Positions 1 through 5,221 of a stretch of 5,221 bases of DNA are shown here, in pieces (position 1 is the stretch's first letter; each line of letters begins with the position of its first letter). This DNA comes from an uncultured Methylococcaceae bacterium (GTDB lineage: Bacteria > Pseudomonadota > Gammaproteobacteria > Methylococcales > Methylomonadaceae). The translations under genes were made by a program, and so were the position numbers. The DNA is taken from the NCBI GenBank assembly GCA_903903365.1, contig CAIUYS010000256.1, positions 1 to 5,221 on the forward strand, written 5' to 3'. Under the pieces are notes generated by a model that did not search any database, was not told the origin of the DNA, and was given only the letters and a program-made list of their open reading frames with translations.

Positions 1-515
1 AACTGATTGATGTGTGTGGAACCAAAACCGATGAATGTAAATTTGGCTGGATGGGCATGATTGTGACCCAACCCGTTTCAACGTCAATTGATGATGACCC
101 GGTTGTAGTTATTCCTGGCTTTGTGGCTGATAAAACGCATCCAGCCGGCTTGGTAGCTCTAAAGATTGTCATGGAAAATGGCCTGCCAAAATTTAAACGC
201 TTTTGGCAGTTCCCTGACCCTTCAAGCCCTGAAGCCTTAACAACTTTCAGAAGTCACCCTTCTCTACCTATCATTAATACACCAACCGAAAAGGGTAATG
301 CAGTCATCTGGATTGTAGATATCGGTAGTAACGGAACGGTTTATGGCGTCCGTGTAAAAGATGGCGCCTTGGTTGCCAAGCAAATGCTAAAAGGAACCGG
401 GCGTCAACTGTCTGCGCCCTTAATCCATGCCAATAAACTCTATGTGACTTCCATAATGCCGGGAACGCATAAAGCCATGTTAGAAGCTTACAAAATTGAA
501 TCTACAAATGATTGA
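1..515 (+). CDS. Beta-propeller (PQQ-like repeat) protein, C-terminal fragment
   Basis: The frame is open from the left edge (first full codon at 3) to a TGA at 513-515, so the gene is truncated at its 5' end. A GTG at 12 could serve as a start but has no Shine-Dalgarno site, and the frame upstream of it has no stop. About 170 residues are visible. They form roughly three blade-like units of alternating beta strands and turns, with phrases such as AGLVALKI, GTVYGVRVKDGALV and LSAPLIHANKLYV. These resemble the 'vyal...dG...w' pattern of PQQ-like/BamB-like propeller repeats, which is inferred from pattern only. Two cysteines in the first visible residues (CGTKTDEC) could form a disulfide, fitting a periplasmic or exported protein. 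Any signal peptide would lie outside the window. It is probably a separate transcription unit from trhO, which has its own promoter. The exact function is not recognised. Confidence 0.55.
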   Translation, partial: LIDVCGTKTDECKFGWMGMIVTQPVSTSIDDDPVVVIPGFVADKTHPAGLVALKIVMENGLPKFKRFWQFPDPSSPEALTTFRSHPSLPIINTPTEKGNAVIWIVDIGSNGTVYGVRVKDGALVAKQMLKGTGRQLSAPLIHANKLYVTSIMPGTHKAMLEAYKIESTND

Positions 516-529
516 TGTTGTTTTTATAA

Positions 530-558
530 CCGACAACCCGACTCTATTCCAGTATAAT
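530..558 (+). promoter_or_regulatory. Sigma70-type promoter for trhO
   Basis: A perfect TATAAT -10 box lies at 553-558. CCGACA at 530-535, with a 17-base spacer, matches the TTGACA -35 consensus at four of six positions. The predicted transcription start is near 565, giving a leader of about 44 bases before the trhO ATG. The site lies wholly in the gap after the preceding stop codon. It is predicted from sequence only. Confidence 0.6.
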
Positions 559-571
559 CCATTATTTTTGC

Positions 572-590
572 ACCGGATTTACGTTCCGGT
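572..590. other. Small hairpin in the trhO leader
   Basis: ACCGGA at 572-577 pairs perfectly with TCCGGT at 585-590 around a 7-base loop. It lies just downstream of the predicted transcription start, and its 3' arm ends 7 bases before the Shine-Dalgarno GAGG. No T-run follows on either strand, so it is not a standard terminator. It may stabilise the 5' end of the mRNA or have no function. Confidence 0.4.
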
Positions 591-597
591 TAGCAAT

Positions 598-601
598 GAG
601 G
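598..601 (+). promoter_or_regulatory. Ribosome binding site of trhO
   Basis: GAGG sits 7 bases before the ATG at 609. This supports that ATG as the true start. Confidence 0.65.
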
Positions 602-608
602 CTGTAAC

Positions 609-1595
609 ATGAATCAAATAGTCGTTTGTGCTTTGTACAAATTTGTCACCCTGGAAAACTTTCAGGGTCTACGTCAACCACTACATAATGTACTGGAAGC
701 CAATCAGGTACGCGGCACCTTGCTGCTGGCCAACGAAGGGATTAATGGCACCATAGCCGGCTCGCGTGCAGGCATCAACAACGTGCTAAATTGGTTGCGT
801 AATGACCCGCGATTGTCTGATATAGACTATAAAGAATCCTTTACCGATAGCATGCCCTTCAACCGCGCCAAGGTTAAACTTAAAAAAGAGATAGTCACCT
901 TGGGCGTAGAAGGCATTGATCCTAAACGGGTTGTCGGCACCTACGTTAGCCCCGCTGATTGGAATCAACTCATTTCTGATCCCGAGGTGTTTGTGGTGGA
1001 CACGCGTAATGACTATGAGTTTAAAGTGGGTACGTTTAAAAATGCCGTTAACCCGAACACCGAAAGTTTTCGTGAGTTCCCCCGCTTTGTTAAGGAAAAC
1101 CTTAGCCCCGAAAAACACAAAAAAATCGCCATGTTTTGCACCGGCGGCATTCGTTGTGAAAAATCGACGGCTTTTCTAAAAGAACAGGGTTTTGATGAGG
1201 TTTATCATCTTAAAGGCGGCATTTTAAAATATCTGGAAGAAGTCCCTGCGACAGAGACGCTATGGGAAGGTGAATGTTTTGTTTTTGATGAGCGGGTAAC
1301 GGTTAACCTGCAACTTGAAAAAGGCAATTACGATCAATGTAATGCTTGTCGCTTACCGATTACCGAAATCGACAAGGCCAGCGATAAATACCAGCAAGGG
1401 GTTAGTTGTCCGCATTGTTTTGATAAAGTCACCGCTGTTCAGAAATCCCGTTTTATGGAACGTGAAAAACAAATGGAGTTAGCCAGGCAGAGGGGTGAAG
1501 CACATATCGGTGCTGATGCAGCCAAGTCACTTATTGCCAAGCGTGCAGCCAAGTTACAGCGACAACAAAAAGTTTTACAGGCACAGAACGCATAA
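609..1595 (+). CDS. trhO: tRNA uridine(34) hydroxylase TrhO (YceA/UPF0176, rhodanese domain)
   Basis: This 328-residue protein belongs to the TrhO family, which uses oxygen to hydroxylate U34 of certain tRNAs to 5-hydroxyuridine, the precursor of cmo5U/mcmo5U wobble modifications. It is cytoplasmic. Residues about 1-100 form the N-terminal UPF0176 domain, with the conserved LANEGINGTI stretch at 39-49. Residues about 108-215 are a rhodanese domain, with DTRNDYE at 131-137 and the active-site loop CTGGIRCEK starting at the catalytic Cys177; Cys183 is the second loop cysteine. The C-terminal part has a CX2C pair at 244/247 and another at 267/270, probably binding a metal. It ends in a basic, probably helical tail from about 278. 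The protein is slightly shorter than E. coli TrhO (about 350), which has a longer, more cysteine-rich tail. The start is supported by GAGG 7 bases upstream, and the gene has its own promoter. Confidence 0.93.
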   Translation: MNQIVVCALYKFVTLENFQGLRQPLHNVLEANQVRGTLLLANEGINGTIAGSRAGINNVLNWLRNDPRLSDIDYKESFTDSMPFNRAKVKLKKEIVTLGVEGIDPKRVVGTYVSPADWNQLISDPEVFVVDTRNDYEFKVGTFKNAVNPNTESFREFPRFVKENLSPEKHKKIAMFCTGGIRCEKSTAFLKEQGFDEVYHLKGGILKYLEEVPATETLWEGECFVFDERVTVNLQLEKGNYDQCNACRLPITEIDKASDKYQQGVSCPHCFDKVTAVQKSRFMEREKQMELARQRGEAHIGADAAKSLIAKRAAKLQRQQKVLQAQNA

Positions 1596-1596
1596 C

Positions 1597-1621
1597 GTTT
1601 ATAAGCGCCGGGGCTATAAAC
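1597..1621. other. Hairpin immediately after the trhO stop codon
   Basis: GTTTATA at 1597-1603 pairs perfectly with TATAAAC at 1615-1621. Two further G-C pairs (1605/1614 and 1606/1613) follow after a bulged A1604, leaving a 6-base loop. It begins two bases after the stop codon. No T-run follows, so it could be an mRNA 3'-end stabiliser or a weak, non-canonical transcription stop for trhO, but it is not a textbook terminator. Confidence 0.4.
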
Positions 1622-1686
1622 CTAAAAAACTCATCCGCGAAAACCAAAAATAGACACTTCCAGGCGACACGAGAAAAAAGCAGGCT

Positions 1687-1734
1687 GTAATTTATTCACC
1701 TCCCCCTTTGAAAAACGGGGCGGTGACTAATTAC
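1687..1734. repeat. Long imperfect palindrome, REP/MITE-like
   Basis: Nested inverted arms run GTAATT (1687-1692), TCACC (1696-1700), CCCC and TTT. They pair with AAA, GGGG, GGTGA (1722-1726) and AATTAC (1729-1734) around a GAA loop. This gives 18 base pairs, interrupted by two single-base mismatches and a 3x2 internal loop. The C-run/TTTGAAAAA/G-run core resembles short palindromic repeats that I recall as dispersed between genes in many proteobacteria. The mismatches suggest a decayed copy. One copy in the window cannot prove a repeat family. No T-run adjoins it on either strand. Confidence 0.45.
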
Positions 1735-1819
1735 CATTTAATGGCAACGCCGGGCATAGTCAGCCAACAAATTTAGTACTCAAAAGCAGTCGTGTTACTC
1801 GTTTATTCTGTCTTCAGGT

Positions 1820-1825
1820 TATAAT
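1820..1825 (+). promoter_or_regulatory. Possible -10 box of the miaB operon promoter
   Basis: TATAAT is a perfect -10 match in the non-coding gap. No good -35 lies at 16-18 bases (ACTCGT at 17), and the TG of an extended -10 is absent. If used, it would start transcription near 1832 and leave a leader of about 124 bases before miaB. An activator or a different promoter may be needed. Confidence 0.35.
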
Positions 1826-1867
1826 GATTGAAACAAATAAGCAGGGATATACCCCTTCGCATTTTAC

Positions 1868-1893
1868 GAGTAGTTAAGCGGTGGTTACTGCTC
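1868..1893 (+). other. Hairpin in the presumed miaB leader
   Basis: GAGTAGT (1868-1874) pairs with ACTGCTC (1887-1893) including one G-U wobble. A bulged T1875 and two A-T pairs then close a 7-base loop (1878-1884). It lies downstream of the TATAAT at 1820 and 62 bases before the miaB ATG. The sequence after it is only weakly T-rich, so terminator or attenuator activity is not supported. Its role is unknown. Confidence 0.35.
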
Positions 1894-1955
1894 TATTGCC
1901 TTTCGTTAAAACCCAAAAACCTCACTGATTTCCATAAGAGTTGCCCAGATAAAAT

Positions 1956-3311
1956 ATGACAAAAAAACTGTATATTCAAACCAACGGTTGCCAAATGAAC
2001 GAGTATGATTCCGATAAAATGCGGGATGTACTGCAAGCGTCACATGGATTTGAATTGATTGACGATCCAAAACTGGCCGATGTTTTACTGCTTAATACCT
2101 GCTCAATACGCGAAAAAGCGCAGGAAAAAGTTTTTTCAGCTTTGGGTAAATGGCGCAAGATTAAAGACAAGCGACCCGATGTCATCATTGGTGTCGGTGG
2201 TTGCGTAGCCAGCCAAGAGGGTTCTGCCATTCAAAAACGCGCGCCCTTTGTGGACATGGTTTTTGGGCCGCAAACCCTGCATCGTCTGCCGCAACTACTG
2301 GATCAAGTTCTCAGCAAACATAAACCCGTTATCGATATTTCTTTTCCTGAAATAGAAAAATTTGATGCCATGCCCGAACCAAGGGCAGAAGGTCCAAAAG
2401 CCTTTGTTTCGGTAATGGAAGGCTGTAGTAAATATTGTTCTTTTTGCGTAGTACCGTATACCCGTGGCGAGGAAATCAGTCGCCCGTTGAAGGATGTTAT
2501 TGCCGAAATCACCACATTAGCCAAACAAGGTGTAAGAGAAATCAATTTATTGGGGCAAAATGTCAATGCCTATCGCGGCGAAATGGAGGATGGCGATAGT
2601 GCCGATTTTTCACTGTTACTGCATTATGTAGCCGCCATAGAGGGAATTGACCGTCTGCGCTTTACCACGTCACATCCACTTGAATTTACTGATAGTTTGA
2701 TTGAAGCTTTTGCTGAGCTACCACAATTGGTGGATCACCTGCATTTACCGGTACAAAGTGGCAGTGATAACATCTTAAAAATGATGAAGCGCGGACATAC
2801 CAGCGCTGATTACAAGGAAACTATCCGAAAATTGCGTTTAGTCCGCCCCAACATTAGTTTGTCTTCGGATTTTATTATTGGCTTTCCGGGTGAAACCGAT
2901 GCCGAATTTGAAGAGACTTTAGCGTTCATTGAAAACATTGGTTTCGATTTATCCTTTAGCTTTGTTTATAGTCAGCGCCCGGGAACGCCTGCCGCCGACT
3001 TGCCTGATGATGTGCCTGCAGAAGTAAAAAAACAACGTCTGGAGCGTTTTCAAAACCGGATCAATGAAATGGCTATCGCTATCTCCAATAGCATGATTGG
3101 TAGCGTGCAAACTGTTTTAGTCGAAGGCCAATCCAAGAAGAATCCACTACAAATGCAGGGCAGAACCGAAAATAACCGGGTAGTCAATTTTATTGGCCAT
3201 CCCAGATTAGCCGGACAGTTTGTCGATGTGCTGATTGCTGAAGCGTTACCCAATTCTTTACGGGGCCGACTTGTTGAGGCTTCTTTGGATAAAATAATCA
3301 ACCCACTCTGA
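1956..3311 (+). CDS. miaB: tRNA-2-methylthio-N6-dimethylallyladenosine synthase MiaB
   Basis: MiaB is a cytoplasmic radical-SAM methylthiotransferase that adds the 2-methylthio group to i6A37 next to the anticodon, making ms2i6A. The 451 residues are close to the usual length (E. coli about 474, mainly a longer C-terminal tail). The N-terminal MTTase domain (about 3-120) carries the auxiliary 4Fe-4S cysteines C12, C49 and C83, within TNGCQMNEYDSDKM, LLNTCSIREKAQEKVF and GVGGCVASQEG. The radical-SAM domain (about 143-375) has the CX3CX2C motif at C157, C161 and C164 (EGCSKYCSFC), plus HLPVQSGSD and SSDFIIGFPGET. A TRAM RNA-binding domain (about 378-441) includes GRTENNRVVNF and PNSLRG. The ATG at 1956 is the only possible start in this stretch, since an in-frame TAA lies at 1950-1952. 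No good Shine-Dalgarno is present; AAGAG is 15 bases upstream. It is the first gene of the operon, 9 bases before phoH. Confidence 0.97.
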   Translation: MTKKLYIQTNGCQMNEYDSDKMRDVLQASHGFELIDDPKLADVLLLNTCSIREKAQEKVFSALGKWRKIKDKRPDVIIGVGGCVASQEGSAIQKRAPFVDMVFGPQTLHRLPQLLDQVLSKHKPVIDISFPEIEKFDAMPEPRAEGPKAFVSVMEGCSKYCSFCVVPYTRGEEISRPLKDVIAEITTLAKQGVREINLLGQNVNAYRGEMEDGDSADFSLLLHYVAAIEGIDRLRFTTSHPLEFTDSLIEAFAELPQLVDHLHLPVQSGSDNILKMMKRGHTSADYKETIRKLRLVRPNISLSSDFIIGFPGETDAEFEETLAFIENIGFDLSFSFVYSQRPGTPAADLPDDVPAEVKKQRLERFQNRINEMAIAISNSMIGSVQTVLVEGQSKKNPLQMQGRTENNRVVNFIGHPRLAGQFVDVLIAEALPNSLRGRLVEASLDKIINPL

Positions 3312-3320
3312 TTTATCATC

Positions 3321-4295
3321 ATGACTTCTCAGGAAATTTCTTTGCTCCCTGCCGATAATGGCAGGTTATCCAATTTTTGTGGTCAGTTAGACACGCATTT
3401 AAGGCAGATAGAAAAACGGCTTCAGGTTGAAATAGCCAATCGCGGTAACCAGTTTAAAGTGACCGGATTAGATGATTCAGTCAAGGCCGCTTGTGCAGTG
3501 ATGCAAAAATTATTTGCCAGCACTGAAAAAGAGCAATTAACTGCCGAACTGATTCATTTGGCCATGCAGGATGCCTCTATTGATGGCATTTTAGAAACTT
3601 CGGGCGCGGTAACCGAACCAGAAGTCGCTATCAAAACAAAAATTGGCCTGATTAAAGGCCGAGGTGCTAATCAACAAGCCTACTTAAGAAAGATTGTATC
3701 TCATGATATTAATTTTGGTGTAGGGCCGGCCGGAACCGGAAAAACTTATCTGGCGGTTGCCTGTGCCATTGAAGCGCTGCAAAATGAACAAGTCAGAAAA
3801 ATAATTCTGGTGCGGCCTGCGGTAGAAGCTGGTGAAAAACTGGGCTTTTTACCCGGTGACATGGCGCAAAAAGTCGACCCGTATTTACGGCCTTTGTATG
3901 ATGCTTTATACGAAATGCTGGGCTTTGACCGGGTTGAAAAAATGATTGATAAAGGCATTATTGAAGTGGCACCGCTGGCTTTTATGCGTGGACGCACCTT
4001 GAATGACTCTTTTATTATCTTGGATGAGGCGCAAAACACCACGACCGAACAGATTAAAATGTTTCTAACTCGCGTGGGTTTTGGATCGACTGCGGTTGTG
4101 ACAGGGGATGTTACGCAAACCGATCTGCCCTCAGAAAAAATGTCCGGCTTGCGGCATGTGCTTGAAGTGCTTAAAGATGTTGAAGGCATTAGCTTTACTT
4201 TTTTTGGCGTGCGAGATGTCGTCAGGCATCCTTTGGTGCAACGCATTGTTTCCGCTTATGAAGCATTCGAGCAAAAAAACAAAACCAACTCATGA
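3321..4295 (+). CDS. ybeZ: PhoH-like NTPase YbeZ/PhoL
   Basis: This is a cytoplasmic PhoH-family P-loop NTPase of the YbeZ (PhoL) type. The family is linked to RNA metabolism and usually neighbours the rRNA endonuclease YbeY, with which E. coli YbeZ has been reported to interact; its biochemical role is still loosely defined. The 324 residues start with a divergent N-terminal domain (about 1-105) that probably binds RNA. The NTPase core follows: Walker A GPAGTGKT at 135-142, LVRPAVEAGEKLGFLPGD at 163-180, Walker B FIILDEAQN at 231-239 (D235, E236) and TGDVTQTDLP at 261-270. VVRHPLVQRIV at 300-310 is the conserved C-terminal stretch. The C-terminus is short and lacks the long charged tail of the E. 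coli protein. The ATG is 9 bases after the miaB stop without a clear Shine-Dalgarno, suggesting coupled translation. The stop overlaps the ybeY start as ATGA. Confidence 0.95.
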   Translation: MTSQEISLLPADNGRLSNFCGQLDTHLRQIEKRLQVEIANRGNQFKVTGLDDSVKAACAVMQKLFASTEKEQLTAELIHLAMQDASIDGILETSGAVTEPEVAIKTKIGLIKGRGANQQAYLRKIVSHDINFGVGPAGTGKTYLAVACAIEALQNEQVRKIILVRPAVEAGEKLGFLPGDMAQKVDPYLRPLYDALYEMLGFDRVEKMIDKGIIEVAPLAFMRGRTLNDSFIILDEAQNTTTEQIKMFLTRVGFGSTAVVTGDVTQTDLPSEKMSGLRHVLEVLKDVEGISFTFFGVRDVVRHPLVQRIVSAYEAFEQKNKTNS

Positions 4296-4753
4296 ATCTA
4301 ATCGAAATCCAAACCATTTTTAACTCAAAAGGGCAACCTGACCAAAAACACATTCAACAATGGGTTGATGCGGCACTGGAAGGTTTCAATCAAGACACCG
4401 AAATTGTTGTACGCATTGTCGATGAACAGGAAAGTGCAGAGCTCAATGAACAGTACCGCCATAAATCAGGCCCGACTAATATCTTAAGTTTTCCCGTTGA
4501 AGTACCTGAAGGCATTGAGCTGAACTTACTCGGTGATTTGGTCGTTTGCGCCCCGGTTCTGGAAAAAGAGGCGCTGGAGCAACATAAAACGTTAAGCGAT
4601 CATTGGGCGCATATTATTGTGCATGGCGTCTTACATTTATTGGGCTACGATCATCTCGACGATGAGGAAGCCGAACTGATGGAAAATAAAGAAATAGCCA
4701 TTTTAAAGCAGTTAACCATAAAAAATCCCTATCTACAGGACAATCAAGAATGA
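4292..4753 (+). CDS. ybeY: Endoribonuclease YbeY (rRNA maturation factor)
   Basis: YbeY is a small zinc-dependent endoribonuclease of the cytoplasm, needed for 16S rRNA 3'-end maturation and for removing defective 70S ribosomes. At 153 residues the gene has normal length. The metal site is HGVLHLLGYDH at 111-121, where H111, H115 and H121 form the classic HX3HX5H zinc triad. Upstream, QYRHKSGPTNILSFP at 54-68 is the family signature and includes the conserved Arg56 of the active-site channel. LLGDLVV at 79-85 is also typical. The ATG overlaps the ybeZ stop (ATGA, 4292-4295), and no Shine-Dalgarno is seen, so translation is probably coupled to ybeZ. The 3' end overlaps the corC start in the same way. 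All conserved residues I know of are intact. Confidence 0.96.
   Translation: MNLIEIQTIFNSKGQPDQKHIQQWVDAALEGFNQDTEIVVRIVDEQESAELNEQYRHKSGPTNILSFPVEVPEGIELNLLGDLVVCAPVLEKEALEQHKTLSDHWAHIIVHGVLHLLGYDHLDDEEAELMENKEIAILKQLTIKNPYLQDNQE
4737..4740 (+). promoter_or_regulatory. Ribosome binding site of corC
   Basis: AGGA inside the end of ybeY lies 9 bases before the ATG at 4750. It supports that overlapping start, so corC may initiate on its own as well as by coupling. Confidence 0.5.
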
Positions 4754-5221
4754 GCGACGACCAACCTCCCAGTAGTAACCTCCCCAGAAAACGTTGGGTG
4801 GAAAGAATCGCTCAATTATTTTCCGGGGAGCCACAAGATTTGGATGATCTTCTTGAAATACTACGAGAAGCGAGGGAAAACCGGTTATTGGATACCGATG
4901 CCTTATCCATGATTGAAGGTGTGTTACAAGTGTCGCAAATGCGGGTCAGGGATATTATGATTCCACGCATCCAAATGGTCGTGGTACCCAAAGAAGCCGA
5001 ACTGGAAACCATTTATCCATTGGTCATTGAATTTTGTCATTCCCGTTACCCTGTCATTGACGGGGATCGCAGTAAAGTGGTTGGCGTTTTGTTAGCCATA
5101 GATTTACTGGCGCGGGTATTACAAAACAAGACCATGACGGTTCAGGACATCATGCGCCCCGCCTGCGTCGTCCCTGAAAGTAAGCGTTTAAATGTATTGC
5201 TTAAGGAATTGCGAACCAATG
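4750..5221 (+). CDS. corC: CorC/YbeX, CBS-domain protein, 3'-truncated
   Basis: The frame opens with an ATG overlapping the ybeY stop (ATGA) and runs off the right edge after 157 residues; E. coli YbeX has about 290. The start is backed by AGGA 9 bases upstream and by an N-terminus like that of E. coli (MSDD...). The visible part has an acidic, proline-containing start, then RIAQLFSGEPQDLDDLLEIL (19-38), matching the E. coli N-terminal segment. The first CBS domain (about 66-125) begins VRDIMIPRIQM and includes HSRYPVID and GVLLAIDLL. The second CBS domain begins VQDIMRPACVVPESKRL at 131 and is cut. The CorC/HlyC C-terminal transporter-associated domain lies outside the window. CorC was first linked to magnesium/cobalt efflux, and later work ties YbeX to ribosome metabolism. 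It lacks visible membrane segments. Lnt (apolipoprotein N-acyltransferase) often follows, but that cannot be seen here. Confidence 0.94.
   Translation, partial: MSDDQPPSSNLPRKRWVERIAQLFSGEPQDLDDLLEILREARENRLLDTDALSMIEGVLQVSQMRVRDIMIPRIQMVVVPKEAELETIYPLVIEFCHSRYPVIDGDRSKVVGVLLAIDLLARVLQNKTMTVQDIMRPACVVPESKRLNVLLKELRTN

Larger units (their letters stand above)
1596..1955. other. 360-base intergenic gap between trhO and miaB
   Basis: I see no convincing gene here. The gap holds a hairpin directly after the trhO stop (1597-1621), a long imperfect palindrome (1687-1734), a TATAAT box (1820-1825) and a hairpin in the likely miaB leader (1868-1893). No tRNA-like T-loop and no classic GC-hairpin-plus-T-run terminator is visible on either strand. 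Confidence 0.7.

Noticed and set aside
517..537. Weak inverted repeat GTTGT/ACAAC after the first gene, considered as a terminator
   Set aside because: It has only 5 bp with an 11-base loop and no T-run after it, and it overlaps the predicted -35 box of trhO.
786..1118. 110-residue open frame on the minus strand inside trhO
   Set aside because: It lies antisense to a well-supported gene and shows no recognisable family; it is a shadow of the trhO coding frame.
1733..1744. Short odd palindrome CCATTTAATGG
   Set aside because: Its one-base centre cannot form a hairpin, and a dyad this short is expected by chance.
1824..1877. 17-codon reading frame (ATG to TAA) with AGG 5 bases upstream, ending inside the miaB leader hairpin; possible leader peptide
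   Set aside because: Its start codon overlaps the predicted -10 box, so it could be translated only from a transcript starting further upstream. It has no run of regulatory codons and is short enough to occur by chance.
3746..4246. 166-residue open frame on the minus strand inside ybeZ
   Set aside because: It is antisense to the conserved NTPase core. Its composition is rich in Ser, Thr and Lys, as expected for a shadow frame.
4812..5012. 66-residue minus-strand frame within corC
   Set aside because: It is fully inside the conserved corC coding region and has no recognisable motif.

Overview
The window carries five genes and the 3' part of a sixth, all on the + strand. It looks like a bacterial chromosome, most likely gammaproteobacterial. 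The block miaB - phoH/ybeZ - ybeY - corC/ybeX matches the order known from gammaproteobacteria. The MiaB, PhoH and CorC proteins read very much like their E. coli counterparts. Moderate base composition would fit many genera, and I cannot name one with confidence.

Layout. Positions 1-515 hold the C-terminal part of a gene already open at the window's left edge, probably a periplasmic beta-propeller protein. A 93-base gap follows, with a good sigma70-type promoter, a small hairpin and a clear Shine-Dalgarno site leading into trhO (609-1595), a rhodanese-domain tRNA hydroxylase. Next is a 360-base non-coding gap (1596-1955) with three inverted repeats and a possible promoter for the next transcript. 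From 1956 to the right edge runs a tight operon: miaB, 9 bases, phoH/ybeZ, ATGA overlap, ybeY, ATGA overlap, corC/ybeX. The last gene is cut by the window end.

How the genes fit together. TrhO and MiaB both modify the tRNA anticodon loop (U34 and A37 respectively). YbeY and the PhoH-like NTPase YbeZ belong to a conserved rRNA-processing and ribosome-quality module, and YbeX/CorC is their usual partner. The window as a whole is therefore mainly translation and RNA maintenance. It is ordinary core-genome sequence. I found no new system, and the only loosely explained DNA is the inverted-repeat-rich gap between trhO and miaB.
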